From Caulobacteraceae bacterium (GTDB lineage Bacteria; Pseudomonadota; Alphaproteobacteria; Caulobacterales; Caulobacteraceae): a DNA stretch of 21,565 nucleotides. The translations under genes and the position numbers were made by a program. The stretch covers positions 1-21,565 of the forward strand of contig JADZBR010000163.1 in the NCBI GenBank assembly GCA_020852035.1. Reading direction: 5' to 3'. The notes beneath the pieces were generated by a model that made no database searches, had not been told where the DNA came from, and worked only from the letters and a program-made list of their open reading frames with translations. Positions 8,559 through 15,942 of the stretch are shown piece after piece; positions within the stretch are counted from its first letter, which is position 1; each line of letters starts with the position of its first letter.

Positions 8559-8583
8559 ATGATATGAACCGGAATAACGGTTC
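8559..8583 (-). promoter_or_regulatory. MFS promoter -10 and best palindromic operator copy
   Basis: GAACCGGAATAACGGTTC at 8566-8583 is an almost perfect palindrome with 6-bp arms GAACCG/CGGTTC. On the minus strand it is followed at once by TATCAT (8564-8559), a 5/6 match to the -10 consensus, giving a transcript start about 40 bases before the MFS ATG at 8511. A repressor here would block MFS transcription. Confidence 0.6.
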
Positions 8584-8646
8584 CGATGATTTCCCAGCTT
8601 GATTCAAAGGTCAAGTGCGCATGCAATAGATCGTATACGAGGATAT

Positions 8647-8664
8647 GGAGCGGAATCGCTATTC
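8647..8664 (+). promoter_or_regulatory. Second operator copy before the TetR gene
   Basis: GGAGCGGAATCGCTATTC is 12/18 identical to the copy at 8566 and shares the preceding ATATG. Its own dyad is CGGAAT/ATTCCG. A possible plus-strand promoter, TTGATT (8599-8604) with TGCAAT (8622-8627) at 17-base spacing, would start transcription near 8634, placing this copy just downstream of the start. That fits autoregulation. The promoter call is weak. Confidence 0.45.
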
Positions 8665-8749
8665 CGTTGGTTGGTGTATTCAGGTTGTGTCATTGGAACG
8701 CGGCGCGCTTGGGACGATTCCAGCGCGGAGCGAAAGGAAGGCGAGAATT

Positions 8750-9409
8750 TTGGCGAACAAGCCCTCCAACATCGAGGATATCGACGGCGTAATCCCGGCC
8801 AACCAGGCGCGAAGCCGCGAGGCGCAGGCGCGGCTCCTGAAGGCCGGCGAGCAGGTGTTCGCCCGCAAGGGCTATGACGAAGCGCATGTGGGCGACATCG
8901 CCGCGGCCGCCCAGTGTTCGATCGGCAGCTTCTACCGACGGTTTCGCGACAAGGAGGCGCTGTTTCGCGCCCTGCACATCCAGTTCGCCGCGCGGATCGA
9001 GAACAACATGGAACGGTTCCTGGCCATGCCGCAGTGGGCCCAGACGCCGACGCACGAGGTGCTGACCATCCTGGTGAAGAACACCGCGCGGGTGATCGAG
9101 CGCCACCCCGGCTTCTTCCGGGCGTTGTTCCAGCGCACCCTGGCGGGAGCTGGGAACATCTACATCCCCGCCCTGCGCGCCGCCGACGAGCATTCCGGCC
9201 GGCTGTTGGCGGGCTTCCTGCGGGCCCGGGGAGAGGGCCTGGAGGAGAATCTCGAGGAAGCCTGCATCTTCGGCTTGCGTACTATCGAGGCGGCGCTGAT
9301 CCATCGGGGGATGCGCACCGAGGCCACCGGGGAACGGGCGGGCACGCCGTTCGTGATCGACGGGCTGACCTCCATGCTGGCTGGCTATCTGGGCATCCAG
9401 AAGACTTAA
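8750..9409 (+). CDS. TetR/AcrR-family repressor, probable cluster regulator
   Basis: A 219-residue TetR-family regulator. The N-terminal HTH region (about residues 22-70) reads ARLLKAGEQVFARKGYDEA, then VGDIAAAAQCSIGSFYRRF and DKEALFRAL, the standard TetR pattern. The C-terminal ligand domain is unclassified. I start it at TTG 8750: AGGAAG at 8735-8740 is well spaced, and the in-frame ATG at 8645 would lie inside a putative operator and add about 35 residues without family character. It is divergent from the MFS transporter and followed by the GST operon, both with the same operator. The natural inducer is presumably the compound or a CoA or glutathione derivative of it; that is inference. 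Confidence 0.88.
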   Translation: MANKPSNIEDIDGVIPANQARSREAQARLLKAGEQVFARKGYDEAHVGDIAAAAQCSIGSFYRRFRDKEALFRALHIQFAARIENNMERFLAMPQWAQTPTHEVLTILVKNTARVIERHPGFFRALFQRTLAGAGNIYIPALRAADEHSGRLLAGFLRARGEGLEENLEEACIFGLRTIEAALIHRGMRTEATGERAGTPFVIDGLTSMLAGYLGIQKT

Positions 9410-9450
9410 GGCGCGACCCGTGCCGGAATCTTCCTCGCACCCCTTGAACT

Positions 9451-9468
9451 GAACCGTAATTTCGGTTC
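9451..9468 (+). promoter_or_regulatory. Operator copy at the GST operon promoter
   Basis: GAACCGTAATTTCGGTTC has perfect 6-bp arms (GAACCG/CGGTTC). A TTGAAC lies at 9444-9449, and CTGAAC at 9449-9454 with TATGTC at 9472-9477 gives the same operator-to-(-10) geometry as the receptor promoter. If so, transcription starts near 9484 and the ATG at 9473 cannot be the start codon. Confidence 0.6.
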
Positions 9469-9511
9469 ACATATGTCAAGGTTGATCGACGTCCCAAAGG
9501 GAGGATTGCGG

Positions 9512-10678
9512 GTGGCTAGCGGGGAGGAGTCAAACGGAGCGCCGTATGTGCTCTACGGCGCCTACGCCTCGTTCTACACGGCCAAGACCCGCAGCTACCT
9601 GCGCAAGAAGAACATCCGCTTCATCGAGCGCCTGCCGAGCCACCCGCGGTTTCGCGAGGTGGTGAGCCCCGCCGCCCGCTCGCGTCGCATTCCCATCGTC
9701 GAGGCGCCGGACGGGACGGTGGTGCAGGACACCACCGAGATCTTTGAGCATCTGGAAGCGCGCTTTCCCGACCCGCCGGCCCTGCCGTCCGGCCCGCGCC
9801 AGCGGCTGGCGGCCTATCTGGTCGACCTCTTCGCCTCGGAGGCGCTGAAGATCGCCTGGCACTACCGCTGGAACTTCCGGGAGGAGAACTACCTCTTCGT
9901 CTCGCGCGAGTTCGGGCGCAGCTTCAAGCCCCAGGGGAGCGACGCCGAGCTTGATCGCTACGGGGAGATCATCGCCCGCCAGATGGACAGCCATCGGGCG
10001 CGGATCGGCGTGACGCCGGACCTCTACCCGGCGATGGACGCCATCTACTTCGACCTGCTGGATACGCTCGAAGCGCATTTCACCACCCAGCCCTACCTCT
10101 TCGGCGGGCTGCCGAGCGTGGGCGACTTCGCCCTGATGGGCCCGCTGTTCGGACACCTCGGGCGCGATCCCTATCCGCTGCATCTGATGCAACGGCGCAC
10201 GCCGCGGGTGTTCCGCTGGGTGGAGCATATGAACACGCCGGAGATCGCCTCGCCCGAGTTCGCCGACACGCCGATGACTTGGCTGCCGGGCGATGCAATC
10301 GCCGAGCCGGTGGTCCGCCTGTTGCGGACCTTCCTCGAGGACCATGCCGCCGGCTTCATCGCGGCCGCCGGGCTTTGGCGCGACTGGGCCGCCGCGCACG
10401 CCGACCGGCCGGCGGGGACGCCGGTGTCCGATGCGGACCAGGACCAGCCCAGCCTGGGCCAGGTCACCGTTCCGCTTCGAGGCAAGACGATGATCCACGG
10501 CGCCTCGGCCCATTCGCTTTGGCTGCTGCAGCGGACACTGCGCTGGCTGCACGCCCTGCCGGCGGCCGACCGCCGCGCCTGCGACGACCTGGCCGGCGAA
10601 ATCGGCGCCCGGGACCTTCTGGCCATCGAACTCGCCCGCCCGCTGACGCGCGTCGGCAATCGCCTGGCCGTGGCGTGA
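9512..10678 (+). CDS. Long GST-family protein with C-terminal extension
   Basis: A 388-residue GST-superfamily protein, much longer than the usual 200-230. The N-terminal thioredoxin-like domain begins VLYGAYASFYTAKTRSYLRKKNI and includes the cis-Pro region RRIPIVEAPDGTVVQDTTEI (Pro and the D-T-T-E glutathione-contact motif). The helical domain has HYRWNFRE and YLFGGLPSVGDF. About 110 residues follow that I cannot assign. GTG 9512 has AAAGGGAGG seven bases upstream; the ATG at 9473 lies in the proposed -10 region. It is first in a four-gene operon, 10 bases before the Nu-class GST. It is related to 11351-12349 and 1-779. The reaction is unknown; GST-fold enzymes of sphingomonads include beta-etherases and dehalogenases. 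Confidence 0.88.
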   Translation: MASGEESNGAPYVLYGAYASFYTAKTRSYLRKKNIRFIERLPSHPRFREVVSPAARSRRIPIVEAPDGTVVQDTTEIFEHLEARFPDPPALPSGPRQRLAAYLVDLFASEALKIAWHYRWNFREENYLFVSREFGRSFKPQGSDAELDRYGEIIARQMDSHRARIGVTPDLYPAMDAIYFDLLDTLEAHFTTQPYLFGGLPSVGDFALMGPLFGHLGRDPYPLHLMQRRTPRVFRWVEHMNTPEIASPEFADTPMTWLPGDAIAEPVVRLLRTFLEDHAAGFIAAAGLWRDWAAAHADRPAGTPVSDADQDQPSLGQVTVPLRGKTMIHGASAHSLWLLQRTLRWLHALPAADRRACDDLAGEIGARDLLAIELARPLTRVGNRLAVA

Positions 10679-10688
10679 GGAGCCAAAG

Positions 10689-11354
10689 ATGATCGACCTG
10701 CACTTCTGGCCCACGCCCAACGGCTGGAAGATCACCATCATGCTGGAAGAGACCGGCCTGCCGTACCGGCTCGTCCCGGTCGATATCAGCGCAGGCGAGC
10801 AGTTGACGCCGGCGTTCCTGGCGCTCTCGCCCAACGGCCGGATGCCGGCGATCGTCGATCCGGACGGGCCGGGCGGCGCGCCGATCTCCGTCTTCGAGAC
10901 CGGCGCCATCCTGCAATACCTGGGCGACAAGACCGGGCGGTTCTACCCGGCCGAGCGCCGGGCGCGTTCGCTCGTGGAGCAGTGGCTCTTCTGGCAGTGC
11001 GCGGGGCTGGGGCCGATGGTCGGCCAGGCGGCGCACTTCAACTATCAGAAGGACAAGATCCCCTACGCCATCGAGCGCTACACCAACGAGGCGCGGCGGC
11101 TCTACGGGGTGATGGACCGGCGGCTGGGCGAGGCCGACTACCTGGGCGGCGACTATTCCATCGCCGATATCGCCACCTGGCCGTGGACGCGGGGCTACAA
11201 GATGCTGGGGATCGACCTGGCCGAGTTTCCGAACCTGCAAGCCTGGTTCAAGCGCGTCGGCGCCCGCGAGGCGGTCGTGAAGGGCGCCGCTATCGGCAAG
11301 GACGACTTCGCCCGCCGTCAGAAACAGATGCTTTCCAAGGAGGACGCCCGATGA
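10689..11354 (+). CDS. Nu-class-like glutathione S-transferase
   Basis: A 221-residue GST of the YfcG/YghU-like (Nu) class. TPNGWKITIMLEETGLPYRL is the characteristic N-terminus (T-P-N-G-x-K-I), with the cis-Pro segment SPNGRMPAIVDP and glutathione-contacting FETGAILQYLGDKTG. The C-terminal helical domain includes YLGGDYSIADIATWPW. Known members have disulfide reductase or glutathione-dependent peroxidase activity and bind two GSH. AGGAGCC precedes the ATG, 10 bases after the previous stop; the stop overlaps the next gene's start as ATGA, indicating translational coupling. A redox partner role, such as releasing glutathione from an adduct formed by the neighbouring long GSTs, is plausible but inferred. 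Confidence 0.92.
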   Translation: MIDLHFWPTPNGWKITIMLEETGLPYRLVPVDISAGEQLTPAFLALSPNGRMPAIVDPDGPGGAPISVFETGAILQYLGDKTGRFYPAERRARSLVEQWLFWQCAGLGPMVGQAAHFNYQKDKIPYAIERYTNEARRLYGVMDRRLGEADYLGGDYSIADIATWPWTRGYKMLGIDLAEFPNLQAWFKRVGAREAVVKGAAIGKDDFARRQKQMLSKEDAR

Positions 11355-12349
11355 GCGAGGCTCCCTATCAGGTCTTCGGCTCGGAGATGTCGCCCTACTC
11401 GGTGAAGGTGCGCTCCTGGTTCCGCTACAAGGGCGCGCCGCACGTCTGGGTCCCGCGCAACGCCACGAGCGAAGCGGACTACCAGCGCTACGCCAAGCTG
11501 CCGATCGTGCCGGCGGTGGCGACGCCGGCCGGGGAGGGGATCCAGGATTCCACTCCGATCATCGAGGCGCTGGAGCCGAAGTTCCCCGAGCCCTCGATCC
11601 ATCCGGCGGACCCGGCGCTCGCCTTCCTGTCGGTGCTGATCGAGGAGTTCGGCGACGAGTGGGGCAACAAGCTGATGTTCCACCATCGCTGGTACGACGA
11701 CATCGACGTGCGCGCCTCGGCCCAGACGCTCGCCCGCCTCTCCCTGCCGCTCGGCGACGAAGCCGACATCGTCGCGCGCAGCGAGATGATCCGCGCGCGG
11801 ATGACCGGCCGCGGCCACTTCGTCGGCTCCAGCGACGCGACCGCGCCGCTGATCCGGCGCTACCTGGAGGAGCTGCTCGACATCCTCGAGCCGCACCTGG
11901 CGAGCCGGCCCTACCTGTTCGGCGCGCGGCCGGCGTTCGGGGACTTCGGCCTCTCGGCCCAGCTCTATGAGGCGAGCGTCGATCCCACCTGCGGGTCGAT
12001 CATCCGCGCCCGCGCGCCCAACGTGCTCGCCTGGTGCCACCGGATGCTGGAGCCACGCAATGACGGGCCGTTCGAGGACTGGGCTTCGCTGGCGGCGACC
12101 CTGGCGCCGCTGATCGCCTACGTCGGCCGCTACTTCCTGCCCTGGTCGGTCGCCAACGCCGGGGCGCTGGCGGAGGGTGCGGCGGAGTTCACCGTCGACC
12201 TGCCGGGCGGGGCCTATGTGCAGCCGCCGCAGAAGTATCACGCCAAGTCCCTGGCCGTGCTGCGCGCGAAATACGCCGCGGCCAAGGATGCGCCGGGCCT
12301 GGCCGGCATCCTCGCCGAGGCCGGCTGCACGCCGCACCTCGCCGCCTAG
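11351..12349 (+). CDS. Long GST-family protein
   Basis: A 332-residue GST-superfamily protein. The N-terminal domain starts YQVFGSEMSPYSVKVRSWFRY (S-P-Y-S), with LPIVPAVATP as the cis-Pro segment and QDSTPIIEAL for glutathione contacts. The helical part has IEEFGDEWGNKLMFHHRW and YLFGARPAFGDFGLSAQL. A C-terminal tail of about 90 residues is shared in part with the partial protein at 1-779. The ATG overlaps the previous stop (ATGA), with AAGGAGG at 11337-11343. It ends 11 bases before the acyl-CoA synthetase. The function is unknown beyond the fold; its operon suggests glutathione-dependent processing of the same compound that is then activated to a CoA thioester. Confidence 0.88.
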   Translation: MSEAPYQVFGSEMSPYSVKVRSWFRYKGAPHVWVPRNATSEADYQRYAKLPIVPAVATPAGEGIQDSTPIIEALEPKFPEPSIHPADPALAFLSVLIEEFGDEWGNKLMFHHRWYDDIDVRASAQTLARLSLPLGDEADIVARSEMIRARMTGRGHFVGSSDATAPLIRRYLEELLDILEPHLASRPYLFGARPAFGDFGLSAQLYEASVDPTCGSIIRARAPNVLAWCHRMLEPRNDGPFEDWASLAATLAPLIAYVGRYFLPWSVANAGALAEGAAEFTVDLPGGAYVQPPQKYHAKSLAVLRAKYAAAKDAPGLAGILAEAGCTPHLAA

Positions 12350-12360
12350 AGGCCGTCGTC

Positions 12361-13929
12361 ATGTCCGATATCGATCGTCTCAGCCACGTGGCCGACATCA
12401 GCCGCCTGCACGGCCGCGAGCGGCCGAGCGCGGTGGCGCTCGACTTTCAGGACCGCCCGACCACCTACGGCGAACTCGACGAGCGGGCGAGCCGGGTGGC
12501 GAACGGCCTGATCGCGCTCGGCCAGCAACCCGGCGCGCGCATCGGCTACATCGGCCGCAACTGCGACCGCTTCTGGGAAGTGGTGCTGGGCGCCTTCAAG
12601 TCGCGCACTGCGACCGTGACCGTGAACTGGAGGCTGGCGCCGCCGGAGATGCTGTTCATCCTCGACGATTGCGACTGCGAGGTGCTGTTCGTCGGTCGCG
12701 ACTTCTACGGCGTGGTCGAGGAGCTCCGCCTCGGCCTGCCCAGGCTCTCGACCATCGTCGCGATGGACGGCGGCCATCCCGAGTGGCCGGCCTACGAGGC
12801 GTGGCGCGATGCGCAGGATGCGGCGGACCCCGCCTTGCCCAACGCGCCGCAGGACGACGTCTTCCAGCTCTACACCTCCGGCACCACCGGCCTGCCGAAG
12901 GGCGTCTGCCTGACCAGCGCCAACTACCTGTCGCTGTTCCAGAACCCGCCGGTCGACGTCGCGGCCTACACGCATGACGACGTGGTGCTGGTCGCCATGC
13001 CGTTCTTCCACGTGGCCGGGATCAACATGGGCATGAACACCCTGGCGCACGGCGCGCGGGGGATCATCCTGGCCGATGTCGACGTGGGCGAGGTGCTGCG
13101 GCTGATCCCGGCGAAGGGGATCAGTCAGGCCCTGCTGGTGCCGGCGGTGATCCTGGCCCTGACGCAGCACCCGAAGGCGGCCGAGACCGACTTCACACCG
13201 CTGAAGCGGATGTCCTACGGCGGCTCGCCGATCCCGGAGGCGGTGCTGTCGCGGGCGATCGAGCTGATGGGCTGCGACTTCATGCAGGCCTACGGGCTCA
13301 CCGAGACCACCGGCGGCCCCTGCACCTACCTGCCGCCGGCCGACCACGCGCCGGGCCGTGGCAAGCTGCGGTCCTGCGGTCTTCCGGCGCCTGGCCGCGA
13401 GGTGCGGGTGGTCGACGGCGCGGGCCGCGCCCTGCCGGCCGGCGAGGTCGGCGAGATCGTGGTCCGCGCGGCCTGCATCATGAAGGGCTACTGGAAGCGG
13501 CCGGAGGCCACCGCCGAGGCGATCCGGGACGGCTGGTTCCACACCGGCGATGCCGGCTATTTCGACGACGAGGGCTATCTCTACATCCACGACCGGGTGA
13601 AGGAGATGATCGTCTCCGGCGGCGAGAACATCTATCCGGCCGAGGTGGAGAATGCGCTGGCCGCCCATCCCGACATCCTCGATGCGGCGGTGATCGGCGT
13701 GCCGGACGAGAAGTGGGGCGAGGCGGTGAAGGCGATCGTCGTCGCCCGCCCTGGCGCGGGGCTGGAGCAGGCGGGCATCATCGCCTTCGCCCGCCAGCGG
13801 ATCGCCGGCTACAAGCTGCCCAAGTCGGTGGATTTCGCCGAGACCATCCCGCGCAACCCCAGCGGCAAGATCCTGCGCCGCGACCTGCGCAAGCCCTATT
13901 GGGAAGGCCGCGAGCGGCAGGTCAACTGA
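12361..13929 (+). CDS. Acyl-CoA synthetase (AMP-binding, class I adenylate-forming)
   Basis: A 522-residue ligase that activates a carboxylic acid via acyl-AMP to a CoA thioester. Signature motifs in order: YTSGTTGLPKG (171-181, P-loop), YGLTETTGG (adenine/substrate region), GWFHTGDAGYFD, DRVKEMIVSGGENIYPAEVE (hinge and CoA side) and NPSGKILRRDL with the catalytic lysine at 503. The sequence type resembles medium/long-chain or alicyclic/aromatic acid CoA ligases; the exact acid cannot be read. A GAGG sits before the ATG, 11 bases after the GST gene, so it is the last gene of the operon 9512-13929. It implies that the pathway produces a free acid for CoA-dependent degradation. Confidence 0.93.
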   Translation: MSDIDRLSHVADISRLHGRERPSAVALDFQDRPTTYGELDERASRVANGLIALGQQPGARIGYIGRNCDRFWEVVLGAFKSRTATVTVNWRLAPPEMLFILDDCDCEVLFVGRDFYGVVEELRLGLPRLSTIVAMDGGHPEWPAYEAWRDAQDAADPALPNAPQDDVFQLYTSGTTGLPKGVCLTSANYLSLFQNPPVDVAAYTHDDVVLVAMPFFHVAGINMGMNTLAHGARGIILADVDVGEVLRLIPAKGISQALLVPAVILALTQHPKAAETDFTPLKRMSYGGSPIPEAVLSRAIELMGCDFMQAYGLTETTGGPCTYLPPADHAPGRGKLRSCGLPAPGREVRVVDGAGRALPAGEVGEIVVRAACIMKGYWKRPEATAEAIRDGWFHTGDAGYFDDEGYLYIHDRVKEMIVSGGENIYPAEVENALAAHPDILDAAVIGVPDEKWGEAVKAIVVARPGAGLEQAGIIAFARQRIAGYKLPKSVDFAETIPRNPSGKILRRDLRKPYWEGRERQVN

Positions 13930-13995
13930 GCGCGCCCAGATACGGCCCGGTGCAACGGGCAGAGGCGGGGTTCTGCGCTGAGGTTCAGTGCGTGG

Positions 13996-14118
13996 TTCGA
14001 GACGCGGCCCTGCGGGCCGCCCTCACCATGACTGGGACTTTGCTGAGCTAGTGATCCTGAGGAGCGCCCCCGGGTCCAGCCGAAGGCCGGCCCGAGGACA
14101 GGCTAGGCGCGTCTCGAA
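13996..14118. repeat. Intergenic repeat-like element with 11-bp terminal inverted repeats
   Basis: TTCGAGACGCG at 13996-14006 is exactly repeated in inverse as CGCGTCTCGAA at 14108-14118. Inside is a perfect 7-bp hairpin (14004-14010 with 14014-14020) and a GATCCTGAGGAGCGC segment. From memory, TTCGAGACGCG and TCCTGAGGA-type sequences recur between genes in Caulobacterales genomes, so this may be a member of a dispersed family. It lies between convergent genes and may act as a transcription end. No ORF is credible in 13930-14147. Confidence 0.5.
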
Positions 14119-14147
14119 GGACGCACGGCCGATCAGCCTGCGCCGAA

Positions 14148-15224
14148 TTACGCTCCCTCCCCGGCGGGCGGGGGCGGATTCGAGCCCGTCACGCGCAGGA
14201 TGGTGCGGAAGCCCACGTGGTCCGAGCCGGTGTCGGAGGGCCCGGCCTGGCGCGCCGGCGGGCGGTAGCGGAAGCAGAAGTTGTCTGCGCAGAGGAACGA
14301 GCCGCCCTTGATCACATGCTTGCGCTCGGCCGGGTCGGCGGGGTCGTAGGCCGCCCGCTCGGTCGGGCCGACGGGATCGACCATCTCGGAGGTGGAAAGC
14401 CCAGGGGCGTACCAGTCCCGGGTCCATTCCCCGACGTTGCCGGCCATGTCGTGCAGGCCGTAGCCGTTGGCGGCGAAACAGCCCACCGGCGCGACGGTGG
14501 CCTTGTAGCCGTCGCCGCCGGTGTCGGCGACCGGGAAGACGCCCTGCCAGACATTGGCCTGCGGCTTTTGCGCATCGAGCGGCTGGTCGCCCCAGGTGTA
14601 GCGCGCGGAGTCCAGCCCGCCGCGGGCGGCGTACTCCCACTCCGCCTCGGTCGGCAGGTCGCGGCCCAGCCAGCGGGCGTAGGCGAGCGCGTCCTCCCAG
14701 CCGATCTGCACCACCGGCAGGGCGCCCTTGCCTTCGATGGAGCTGTCCGGTCCGTGCGGATGGCGCCAGTCGGCCCCCTGCACCACGCGCCACCAGGCCC
14801 CCGGCCCGGCGTTCGGATTGTCCGCGCCCACGAAGACGATGGCCGAGGGCTTCAACTGGTCGCCGGAAAGCCCCGGATAGGCGGCCGGGTCCAGCGGCCG
14901 CTCAGCCTGGGTGACGTAGTTGGTGGCGGCCACGAAGCGGGCGAAGTCGTCGTTGGTCACCTCGGTGCGGTCGATCCAGAAGGAGCCGACGCGGGTCTTG
15001 CGCGGCGGGCCTTCCTCGGCGTGGGTTCCGGCCGCCCCCTGCAGGAACTCTCCGCCCTTCACCAGCACCATCCCAGCGGTGGCGGGCGCGGCCGCCGGCG
15101 CCGCGCGATCGGCCAGACAGGGCTGGATGACGGCCGGCTTGGCGGCGGCCTTGACCGCCGGCTGCGCGCCGCATCCCGCCTGGGCCAGGGCGGCCAGAGC
15201 CAGCCAACCGACGTAATGTTTCAT
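14148..15224 (-). CDS. Exported formylglycine-generating enzyme (sulfatase maturase)
   Basis: A 358-residue FGE-sulfatase (SUMF1) family protein. The N-terminus is a short signal sequence with LAQAGC around 14-18, a possible lipoprotein or signal-peptidase I site. The FGE fold begins at about 52 (MVLVKGGEFLQG), then WIDRTEVTNDDFARFV, LPTEAEWEYAARGG (191-203) and NGYGLHDMAGNVGEWTRDWY. Near the end GGSFLCADNFCFRYR puts Cys312 and Cys317 five residues apart, as Cys336/Cys341 of human FGE; many family members that are not FGEs lack these. It therefore probably oxidises the sulfatase cysteine to formylglycine with O2 and copper. It sits 7 kb from the sulfatase but has the same putative operator 10 bases upstream of its ATG. 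Confidence 0.88.
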   Translation of the reverse strand: MKHYVGWLALAALAQAGCGAQPAVKAAAKPAVIQPCLADRAAPAAAPATAGMVLVKGGEFLQGAAGTHAEEGPPRKTRVGSFWIDRTEVTNDDFARFVAATNYVTQAERPLDPAAYPGLSGDQLKPSAIVFVGADNPNAGPGAWWRVVQGADWRHPHGPDSSIEGKGALPVVQIGWEDALAYARWLGRDLPTEAEWEYAARGGLDSARYTWGDQPLDAQKPQANVWQGVFPVADTGGDGYKATVAPVGCFAANGYGLHDMAGNVGEWTRDWYAPGLSTSEMVDPVGPTERAAYDPADPAERKHVIKGGSFLCADNFCFRYRPPARQAGPSDTGSDHVGFRTILRVTGSNPPPPAGEGA

Positions 15225-15234
15225 CCAACTGCCT

Positions 15235-15252
15235 CAACCGGAATTGTGGTTC
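15235..15252 (-). promoter_or_regulatory. Operator copy at the FGE promoter
   Basis: Read on the minus strand this is GAACCACAATTCCGGTTG; on the plus strand it is 14/18 identical to the copy at 8566. On the minus strand TTGCCA (15282-15277) and TAATAT (15260-15255) with 16-base spacing form a plausible promoter, so the operator covers the predicted start of transcription. The leader would be about 25 bases. Confidence 0.55.
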
Positions 15253-15294
15253 TCATATTAGGCGGCGGAGCGAAGCTGGCAAGCGTTGGCGGCT

Positions 15295-15906
15295 TCACCC
15301 GAGCAGGCGGCGGACGGCGGCTTCCAGCGTCTCGCGCGTCCGCGCCTGCGAAAGGCCCTGTTCGCGCCGTAGCCGATTCCAGGCCTCGAAGCTCAGGAGC
15401 AGATCCAGGGCCTCGAACGTCAGGTCGTCGTCGGCCAGTTCGGCCGGCAGCTCGCGTTGGAGAATCTTGCGCGAGGTGGCCACCATTCGCGCCTGCCCGG
15501 CCGCCAGAAAGGGCGAGCGGTGGCGATGCGACTCCGACGCGCGCTTGTAGGGCGCGATGGCCTCGTAGACCTCCACCCGGCGATGAACCAGCTCGATGAT
15601 CCGTTCGCGCCCGATCGGCGCGGTGAAGGGGCGTTCGACGACCGTGCGGAACTGGCCTTCCACCACCTCCGACATCTCGCCGTAGAGGCTGTCCATGTCC
15701 TTGAAGTGGCGGAACACTGTGCGCAGCCCGACGTCGGCCCTGGCCGCCACCCGCTCGGCGCCGGGCGTGACCGCGCCCTCGCGGACCAGTTCCAGCATGG
15801 CCTCCACGATGCGCGCGCGGCTGTCCAGCGACCGCCTTCGCCGTCCATCGGATTCCTGGACGGAGAAATCCTGGGCCCTGGCCCGGCGTGCGGTCTGCGT
15901 GGTCAT
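15295..15906 (-). CDS. Second TetR-family regulator
   Basis: A 203-residue TetR-family protein. After a basic, probably disordered N-terminus, the HTH covers about residues 30-78: SRARIVEAMLELVREGAVTP, then ERVAARADVGLRTVFRHFKDM. The C-terminal domain is of an unassigned type. The ATG at 15906 has no strong ribosome site. It follows the metallo-beta-lactamase-fold gene by 36 bases on the same strand, suggesting a two-gene operon and control of that enzyme, probably through the palindrome at 17068-17084. It could instead contribute to the main cluster; the operator family there differs in sequence from this palindrome. Confidence 0.87.
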   Translation of the reverse strand: MTTQTARRARAQDFSVQESDGRRRRSLDSRARIVEAMLELVREGAVTPGAERVAARADVGLRTVFRHFKDMDSLYGEMSEVVEGQFRTVVERPFTAPIGRERIIELVHRRVEVYEAIAPYKRASESHRHRSPFLAAGQARMVATSRKILQRELPAELADDDLTFEALDLLLSFEAWNRLRREQGLSQARTRETLEAAVRRLLG

Positions 15907-15942
15907 CGGCGCCTGAGTAGAACGCTCCGCGGGCCGGCGCCA

